Positions 56,815 through 64,000 of a DNA stretch of 64,000 bases are shown here, in pieces. Within the stretch, counting starts at the first letter, position 1. Each line of letters opens with the position of its first letter. The notes under the pieces are model-generated. The model saw nothing but the letters and a program-made list of their open reading frames with translations. It searched no databases and was not told the origin of the DNA. A program made the position numbers and the translations under genes. This DNA is from Vibrionales bacterium SWAT-3. GTDB lineage: Bacteria; Pseudomonadota; Gammaproteobacteria; Enterobacterales; Vibrionaceae. The DNA lies in the NCBI GenBank assembly GCA_000169995.1, contig AAZW01000004.1, forward strand, positions 62,001-126,000, read 5' to 3'.

Positions 56815-56933
56815 AACCACTCCTATTGAAAGCTCAGTGTTCTAGCTCGGTTTTGAAAACACGCTCAAGTAACATGTTTTCAAAAATGGGTTAAATCACT
56901 TATCTAAGTTCGTTTGCTGTTTTGGTTTTAATG

Positions 56934-56960
56934 TTGGCCTGACTCTGTGAATCAGGCCAA
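56934..56960 (-). terminator. Hairpin after aldehyde dehydrogenase gene
   Basis: Perfect 9-bp stem TTGGCCTGA/TCAGGCCAA with a 9-base loop, 20 bases past the stop. A weaker relative of this hairpin occurs near 60467-60489. Confidence 0.6.
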
Positions 56961-56979
56961 TTCTTATATAGGAAGCAGA

Positions 56980-58443
56980 TTAGTAAGGACGTTGGTAAGC
57001 CGTCTTCACTACTGTGTAGAACTCTTTTGCGTATTGACCTTGCTCACGAGGACCGAAGCTAGACTCTTTACGACCGCCAAACGGTACGTGGTAGTCGGTA
57101 CCAGCGGTTGGTAGGTTAACCATCACACAACCAGTTTGCGCTTGTTGCTTGAACAGTGCGCTCGTACGTAGGCTTTGAGTGATGATGCCGCCAGTTAGGC
57201 CAAAGCGAGTATCGTTAGTTGTTGCAATCGCTTCGTCCAAGTCAGCCACTCGAATCACGCTTGCCATTGGTGCAAATACTTCTTCTTGGTTCACTTCCCA
57301 ATCGTTCTTAGTGTTCAAGAACAACGTTGGAGACATATAGAAGCCTTCGTGTTGCATGCTCAAGCGTTCGCCGCCGAATGCTAGCTCACCGCCACTTTGA
57401 CGCGCTTTCTCAACCCAACCTAGGTTTGCTTCAAGCTGGTTGCCATCAACAACTGGGCCCATGAACACGCCTTCCTCTAATGCGTGACCCACTTTCAGCT
57501 CGCTCATGCGTTTAATCAGTGCTTCAACGTACTGGTCGTGGATGCTATCCATAACCACAAGACGAGAAGACGCTGTACATTTTTGACCTGCACCAGAGAA
57601 AGATCCGGCAATAGTTGCTTCAACTGCGGTTTGAATGTCTGCATCATCAGCGATAACCAGCGCGTTCTTACTGCCCATTTCCAGTTGGCAACGAACGAAG
57701 TTTGGTGCGGTAGCCGCTGCCACTTTACGACCCGTATCAACAGAACCGGTAAAGCTCACACCGTTCACTTCTTTGGAATTGATTAGTGCGTCGCCAACCG
57801 TTGAACCGCTACCAAGAACAAGGTTGAACGTACCTGCTGGAATACCTTGGCGATGAATGATCTCAGTAAGCGCAACGGCACTTGCTGGTGTTAGATTTGC
57901 TGGCTTCCAGATAACGCTGTTACCAAAAGCAAGCGCTGGAGCGATTTTCCAAGCTGCTGTCGCTGTCGGGAAGTTCCAAGGAGAGATAATGCCGATAACG
58001 CCTACCGCTTCGCGAGTCACTTCAACAGAAACACCCGGGCGTACAGAATCTGCGTTGTCACCAATTTGGCGAAGCACTTCAGCCGCAAAGTATTGGAAGA
58101 ACTGACCTGCACGGTAAATCTCACCGCGACCTTCAGCAAAAGGCTTACCTTCTTCACGAGATAGCAAAGTGCCCAGCTCATCACAACGGGCAATCAGCTC
58201 ATCACCAATCGCTTGAAGCACCGCTTGCTTGCGTTCAATCGGCGTTTTTTCCCACTCTGGTTGAGCGTGTTTCGCCGCTGAAATCGCTTGTTGAACTTGC
58301 TCTGAACTTGCTTGTGCAAAGTTACCGATGTTTTCAGAAATATCTGATGGGTTAATGTTCGCTACGGTGCTTACACCCGCTTGCCATTCGCCGCCAATGT
58401 AAAGTGCGTTTTCTGCTTGAACATTCTGTAAGTGAGTCATCAT
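56980..58443 (-). CDS. NAD(P)-dependent aldehyde dehydrogenase
   Basis: 487 residues, full length. Motifs: SPWNFPTATAAWKIAPAL, cofactor loop GSGSTVGDALI, catalytic Glu in CQLEMGSKNA, and nucleophile Cys in GAGQKCTASSR. It is closest in look to alpha-ketoglutaric-semialdehyde-type dehydrogenases. AAGGA lies before the ATG. Probably oxidises an aldehyde released during breakdown of the compound brought in by the BCCT carrier. Confidence 0.94.
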   Translation of the reverse strand: MMTHLQNVQAENALYIGGEWQAGVSTVANINPSDISENIGNFAQASSEQVQQAISAAKHAQPEWEKTPIERKQAVLQAIGDELIARCDELGTLLSREEGKPFAEGRGEIYRAGQFFQYFAAEVLRQIGDNADSVRPGVSVEVTREAVGVIGIISPWNFPTATAAWKIAPALAFGNSVIWKPANLTPASAVALTEIIHRQGIPAGTFNLVLGSGSTVGDALINSKEVNGVSFTGSVDTGRKVAAATAPNFVRCQLEMGSKNALVIADDADIQTAVEATIAGSFSGAGQKCTASSRLVVMDSIHDQYVEALIKRMSELKVGHALEEGVFMGPVVDGNQLEANLGWVEKARQSGGELAFGGERLSMQHEGFYMSPTLFLNTKNDWEVNQEEVFAPMASVIRVADLDEAIATTNDTRFGLTGGIITQSLRTSALFKQQAQTGCVMVNLPTAGTDYHVPFGGRKESSFGPREQGQYAKEFYTVVKTAYQRPY

Positions 58444-58627
58444 TCTGTCCTTGTAACGTTAGGTTGCGGTTGAGTCTGGCAACCATCGAATTAATTAATA
58501 AATTGTTAATTTATATAGAGAATAAGTATTAATTTTGTATCTAGACGTAAAACTATTCGCTTGTATCAGTAAAGATCTGCGTAGACAAACAGCTTTGATT
58601 GGCAAATTGCCTCAGTTCACAGTCCAT

Positions 58628-59038
58628 TTATTCAGGTTGAGACGCCGATGCATAAACCACGAACTCAACCAACATCTCTTCTCTGGCTAGCCCTGCAACA
58701 ACGACTGCTGCACGATTAGAATAAGGTGCGTTGAAGTATTCTCCGTATACGCTGTTTACCGTTTTCAGGTATTCACGGTCAGTTACGTAAATCAGAACCT
58801 GCAGCACAGAATCCATCGATTCGCCTGCACACTCCAAGGTATGAACAAGGTTGTTAAAAGTCTGACGCGTTTGCGCTTCAATACCGCCTTCTACTACTGC
58901 GCCCGTTTCATCAATTGGAATCTGAGCCGTGTATAGAGTGCCGTTATTAACGATTGCCCACTCTAGTGGTGCTTTTGAAGCAAAAAGAGCGGTTTTTACT
59001 GGGTGTTTTTTAGTTTGTACGTTCACGATTCCATCCAA
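58628..59038 (-). CDS. RidA-family enamine/imine deaminase
   Basis: 136 residues. The start is a TTG at 59038; a GTG at 59026 is equally possible. It has the family core LYTAQIP, and SNRAAVVVAGLAREEMLVEF with the key Arg. RidA proteins remove reactive enamines made by amino-acid breakdown, consistent with its place in an amine-catabolic block. Confidence 0.9.
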   Translation of the reverse strand: MDGIVNVQTKKHPVKTALFASKAPLEWAIVNNGTLYTAQIPIDETGAVVEGGIEAQTRQTFNNLVHTLECAGESMDSVLQVLIYVTDREYLKTVNSVYGEYFNAPYSNRAAVVVAGLAREEMLVEFVVYASASQPE

Positions 59039-59117
59039 CTTTGTAACAACTATGTTTCAAGATGGTTAAATACTGCACCTTGACGCATGATAAATCTAAC
59101 GGTAAATTTTGTGCATT

Positions 59118-59136
59118 TGATAAATAAAATCTATCA
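59118..59136. promoter_or_regulatory. Candidate LysR-type operator
   Basis: Perfect inverted repeat TGATA-N9-TATCA between the divergent RidA and LysR genes, 47 bases before the LysR start. A related TGATAAAT copy lies at 59088-59095. Confidence 0.5.
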
Positions 59137-59183
59137 CCTTACAAAAAGTAAGATATAGCAAGGGCTAGAGAGGGAGCGAAGTA

Positions 59184-60068
59184 ATGAGTATTAAGCTACA
59201 ACAGTTAAAACATTTTGTTTTAGTCGTCGAAGAAGGTGGATTTCGAGCAGCTTCTCACCGAGCCAATCGCTCTCAGGCGGCACTGTCTACTTCGATAAAA
59301 GAGCTTGAGAAAATACTCGGCCAGCCACTGTTTGAAACAGGCAACAAATCTACGCTGACACCTTTCGGTGAAATATGCCTGCCAAAAATTATCCAATTCT
59401 TGAATGTTTACAAAGCATTAGATAATGACTTACGTGCAGCGGCGGCCGGGCAACAAGGAAGAGTTCGAATAGCGAGCGTGCCGTCGGTGGCAGCCAAATT
59501 GATCCCTAGCGTGTTAGGGGCCTTTTGTGAACAATACCCAAACGTTGAGGTGAGCCTGATTGATGATAATGCGGCAGGTGTAGAAGCAAGATTACTTTCT
59601 GGAGAAGTGGATGTAGCCCTAGGCAATACTTCCCATTTAGAGGAAGAGAGTATCGACTTCACCCCACTTCTTTCCGATCCTATCGGTGTGGTCTGCTTAA
59701 AGGACAACCCTATCGCCGCTCAACCTGAAGGGATCGAATGGCAAACTCTGTTAAAACAGCCCTTTATTCGTAACGGGACTTGCACCCTACTCGATCCAAC
59801 ACCTGCACGTATGCTCAGTGAACAAGCCCTGTATTCGGTAGAAAACATTACTTCTCTATTTTCTGTTTTGGAATTAGGCATTGGGGTAACCACACTGCCT
59901 AAGCTTGCTTTTCCAACCAATGAAACACGTTTAGTGTGGATTCCTTTGATCGACCCGCCGTTACAGCGTCAAATTGGAATATTCCGACTGTCTGACCGTA
60001 CTATCTCACCCCAAGCGCAAGCTTTTCATGATTTGTGTATTCAGTATCTGAGCTATGAAGCGCCATAA
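59184..60068 (+). CDS. LysR-family regulator of the amine-catabolic block
   Basis: 294 residues. It has a normal N-terminal HTH (GGFRAASHRANRSQAALSTS then IKELEKILGQPLFE), with an effector domain from about residue 90. GGGAG lies before the ATG. Divergent placement from RidA, aldehyde dehydrogenase and the rest makes it the likely local regulator. Confidence 0.92.
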   Translation: MSIKLQQLKHFVLVVEEGGFRAASHRANRSQAALSTSIKELEKILGQPLFETGNKSTLTPFGEICLPKIIQFLNVYKALDNDLRAAAAGQQGRVRIASVPSVAAKLIPSVLGAFCEQYPNVEVSLIDDNAAGVEARLLSGEVDVALGNTSHLEEESIDFTPLLSDPIGVVCLKDNPIAAQPEGIEWQTLLKQPFIRNGTCTLLDPTPARMLSEQALYSVENITSLFSVLELGIGVTTLPKLAFPTNETRLVWIPLIDPPLQRQIGIFRLSDRTISPQAQAFHDLCIQYLSYEAP

Positions 60069-60083
60069 GCAAGATTTAACAAA

Positions 60084-60102
60084 TGGCAGTGCGTCACTGC
60101 CA
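60084..60102 (+). terminator. Hairpin after LysR gene
   Basis: Perfect 8-bp stem TGGCAGTG/CACTGCCA with a 3-base loop, 15 bases after the stop, but with only a weak T-tract (CTTGTTAC). Confidence 0.6.
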
Positions 60103-60825
60103 CTTGTTACTTCAGAATACGCTTTATCTGTTCTCATCAACCACAATCAACGGGCTCTGAAGTAAGGTTTGGACTTCATAAAAACGGTTTTAACACTCTC
60201 AATTCTTCCCCTTCACCTTCCAATATAACCGGCAATAAATACCTCAATGAGTAACAAAAACGTGGATAACCATTGATGTGACACAGTTTTTCCACGCTTC
60301 ATGAGTAATAGATAAAAAATATATATTTCTGCGTAAATAAACGCACGCTGCTCGTTATAAATAACGAAATAGTGATGAAATCACACATCTAGCCCCAACT
60401 CTTACCCTTCTAAAAACAACCTGTAAGTACATGAAAAGTATAAATTAACCACCTTAATCTCACTTAGCCTGACTCTGAATTATTCAGGCAATTCTTAATA
60501 CTTCAAGTTATCAATAAAGCATCTGAAATATTCATGATTAAAGTGACAGAATTATTACTTTCATAAATGAAAAACACCTATTTCAAAAATGGAATTATTG
60601 ATGTCGATATTTGTCGTTTTGATCACATAATTTTAGGCGTAGTTTATATTTTGTAGAAACGAGAGCGAATTAGTTTATATCGTTCTATTTCTTCAGGAGA
60701 TATAAAACCAGCAAGATTATATCTTTGTTAACAAGCAAAGTTTTATTAACAAGTAAATGCGAGTAGCAAGACATATTCAAACTGTGTTTTATATGAGCTT
60801 ACACTGTTAAATATAAGGTTTTATT
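60103..60825. other. Long AT-rich intergenic region before atpI
   Basis: About 720 bases without a credible gene. It includes a hairpin at 60467-60489 (GCCTGA/TCAGGC) whose surroundings resemble the hairpin at 56934, and TTAACAAGCAAAG followed by a near-copy TTAACAAGTAAA close to 60727. It should hold the ATP synthase promoter, not resolved by eye. Confidence 0.5.
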
Positions 60826-61227
60826 ATGAGGCTTAGCGGGATAAGTGGTGACATTCTTGTTGCTGCTAAAAGAGTTGTTCTCTGCCAAATAGTATTAGCC
60901 GTCGGTGTAGTTTTATATGAAGTGTTTTTTGGTAATAAAGTAGATATGGAATCTTCAGCTTTGGGTATCGTTATTGCGATGCTACCCCCGCTGTTTGGTT
61001 TTATATATGCAAGCCTAAAGGTGCGCAAGAACCCTAATTATAGTTTACGTGACTTAATGCAAATGAGTCGTGTCGTGAAAATAACTTATACGTTCTTAAT
61101 GTTTATCTTGGCATTCCAGTTTTTCAAATTGGATAACCCAGTAATATTGTACGCATATATTTTCACGATGGTTGGGTACTTCTTAACACCATTTATTACT
61201 GCCTCTACAAGATCGGAGTACGTGTAG
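60826..61227 (+). CDS. atpI: ATP synthase assembly protein I (AtpI)
   Basis: 133 residues with four transmembrane helices (about 14-30, 45-62, 80-98, 105-122); AAGG lies before the ATG. It is immediately followed by atpB, the standard order of F-type ATP synthase operons. AtpI helps c-ring assembly. Here its two downstream partners are interrupted. Confidence 0.87.
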   Translation: MRLSGISGDILVAAKRVVLCQIVLAVGVVLYEVFFGNKVDMESSALGIVIAMLPPLFGFIYASLKVRKNPNYSLRDLMQMSRVVKITYTFLMFILAFQFFKLDNPVILYAYIFTMVGYFLTPFITASTRSEYV

Positions 61228-61594
61228 TATGGATCAAGTAACTACCGCTCACGAATACATAGAGCATCACTTAACCTTCTTAACTACAGGTGATGGTTTC
61301 TGGGCGTTCAACATCGACTCGATGTTGGTATCTTGGATTACGGGTTTACTGTTTATTGGAGCTTTTCGATACGTAGTGACCAAGGGCACCAGCGGTGTTC
61401 CAGGTCGATTTCAATGTTTTATCGAACTGATATTTGATTTTGTAAACAACCTAGTAAAAGAGATTTTTCAAGCGGAGGATAAATTAATAGGGCCACTGGC
61501 ATTAACCACTTTTGTTTGGGTGTTGTTAATGAATGCGGTCGATTTATTACCAATAGATTTCATACCAGCATTAAGTCGTGCAATGGGTCTAGAA

Positions 61595-63240
<1,646 letters not shown>

Positions 63241-63290
63241 TAATTAATAACTAAAAAATTTAACTAACAAATTATTTATCGGAGATACAA

Positions 63291-63374
63291 ATGGATATCG
63301 TAAGCGCAGTTTTATATGTAGCAGGTGCATTACTGATTGGTTTAGGTGCGGCAGGCGCAGCGTCAGGTATTGGT
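63291..63374 (+). pseudogene. atpE: ATP synthase subunit c (atpE), truncated by IS
   Basis: GGAG lies before ATG 63291. Twenty-eight residues of a c-subunit first helix are present (MDIVSAVLYVAG, then GLGAAGAASGIG). The frame then enters IS sequence at 63375. The second helix with the ion-binding carboxylate would lie beyond the IS, outside this window. Its N-terminus differs from the primary chromosomal Vibrio c-subunit as I recall it, suggesting a second ATP synthase operon. Confidence 0.88.
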
Positions 63375-64000
63375 AAGGGCGCGAATATACTTTGTTAATC
63401 TGATGTAAAAAGAACTTTTTCCCTGTAATCTTTATTCCATGCGGCTTGGTTCATCTTTCTTGGTACAGACAAGTTACCCTCTGATTTTCTAAATAGGTTC
63501 TGCACAAAGCGACGACAACAAGCCATATTCAACGCTGAATCCCCAGCGTAAATTCGCTGCTCGTCTTCTTTGAAAATTACGTCCAACGCCCAGTGCTGCT
63601 GATTCTCAATATGCCAATGCTTTCTTGTTGCCTTTGAGGCTAACTCTAAAGATAAATGGTCTGTGCAAATATAGTACGAGGTTTCATAACTTCCTTTCCC
63701 TTTGACACTCCTATCTCTTACCACTGCAACAATGCTTTTTACGAGACACCACTTCTGTCTGAGTGCTTCGCTGAAGGCTGCAGGAAGCACGTAAACCTCA
63801 CGAACCTCTTTTCTACCATGCCCTTTCTCTTCCGTGATGTATGATTCCTGTTTATCTTCAGGCAAAGCCCAATAGTCTTGGAATTGCACATCAATTTCTG
63901 CTAATAAACTTGGTTGATTCAGTTTAACTTGTACTAGGATATCTCCACCTTTATCAACTACTTTATTCAGTGTTTCAACCTGACAATGCAGGGCATCAGC
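63375..64000 (-). mobile_element. ISAs1-family insertion sequence, copy 3 (cut by window end)
   Basis: The right end AAGGGCGCGAATATAC begins at 63375 in inverted orientation relative to copy 2. 626 bases are visible. It shares the silent base of copy 2 (GCA), so the two are closer to each other than to copy 1. Confidence 0.97.
63395..64000 (-). CDS. ISAs1-family transposase, copy 3 (partial)
   Basis: 202 codons of the C-terminal part are visible, ending in the same residues as the other copies; the start lies outside the window. No lesion is seen in the visible part. Confidence 0.95.
   Translation of the reverse strand, partial: ADALHCQVETLNKVVDKGGDILVQVKLNQPSLLAEIDVQFQDYWALPEDKQESYITEEKGHGRKEVREVYVLPAAFSEALRQKWCLVKSIVAVVRDRSVKGKGSYETSYYICTDHLSLELASKATRKHWHIENQQHWALDVIFKEDEQRIYAGDSALNMACCRRFVQNLFRKSEGNLSVPRKMNQAAWNKDYREKVLFTSD

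Overview
The window looks like gammaproteobacterial DNA of a Vibrio-type organism. GC content is in the mid-forties by eye. It carries a LuxP-like periplasmic protein, NspS/MbaA-like polyamine-type signalling genes, DUF2860 and DUF3726 proteins, a YgjV-type membrane protein, and several periplasmic-sensor plus c-di-GMP gene pairs. No rRNA, tRNA or CRISPR array was seen.

Layout. 1-3.8 kb: an anaerobic sulfatase maturase (cut by the window edge), an FGE-fold lipoprotein without the catalytic cysteines, and a PafA-type phosphatase. 3.8-9.6 kb: a LuxP paralogue, a second sugar-type binding protein overlapping a GGDEF-EAL membrane protein, and a LeuO-like LysR protein that has lost its HTH. 9.6-16.3 kb: a six-gene Bat/MoxR operon. 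16.4-18.8 kb: an octaheme cytochrome c with TPRs, with an IS5-family element just upstream of its start. 19.8-23.4 kb: two divergent Cys-type sulfatases, the second with strongly optimised codons. 23.6-27.5 kb: a di-heme peroxidase, a hybrid histidine kinase with an in-frame stop, and a small membrane protein. 27.5-36.7 kb: small metabolic, stress and regulatory genes, including a Crp/Fnr gene broken by a 13-bp tandem duplication and a PhzF gene broken by a one-base frameshift. 37-43.5 kb: two more periplasmic-sensor plus c-di-GMP gene pairs, separated by an ISAs1-family insertion. 43.9-48.5 kb: a compact cbb3-type oxidase operon ending in a five-heme CcoP fusion. 49.5-60 kb: an S33 hydrolase, then a probable quaternary-amine catabolic block (DUF3726, an unknown 593-aa protein, BCCT transporter, M19 dipeptidase, aldehyde dehydrogenase, RidA, LysR). 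60.8-64 kb: the start of an F-type ATP synthase operon (atpI, atpB, atpE) in which atpB and atpE are each split by a copy of the same ISAs1-family element.

Two themes stand out. First, three separate loci pair a secreted ligand-binding-type protein with a membrane c-di-GMP protein (5017-8600, 37028-40498, 42020-43531). This is the layout of the V. cholerae NspS-MbaA system, and a LuxP paralogue sits next to one of them. Second, the window is unusually rich in recent-looking lesions: an HTH deletion, a nonsense codon, a tandem-duplication frameshift, a one-base frameshift, and three copies of one IS, two of them inside Fo ATP synthase genes. This fits relaxed selection with active transposition. 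The point lesions should be checked against reads.
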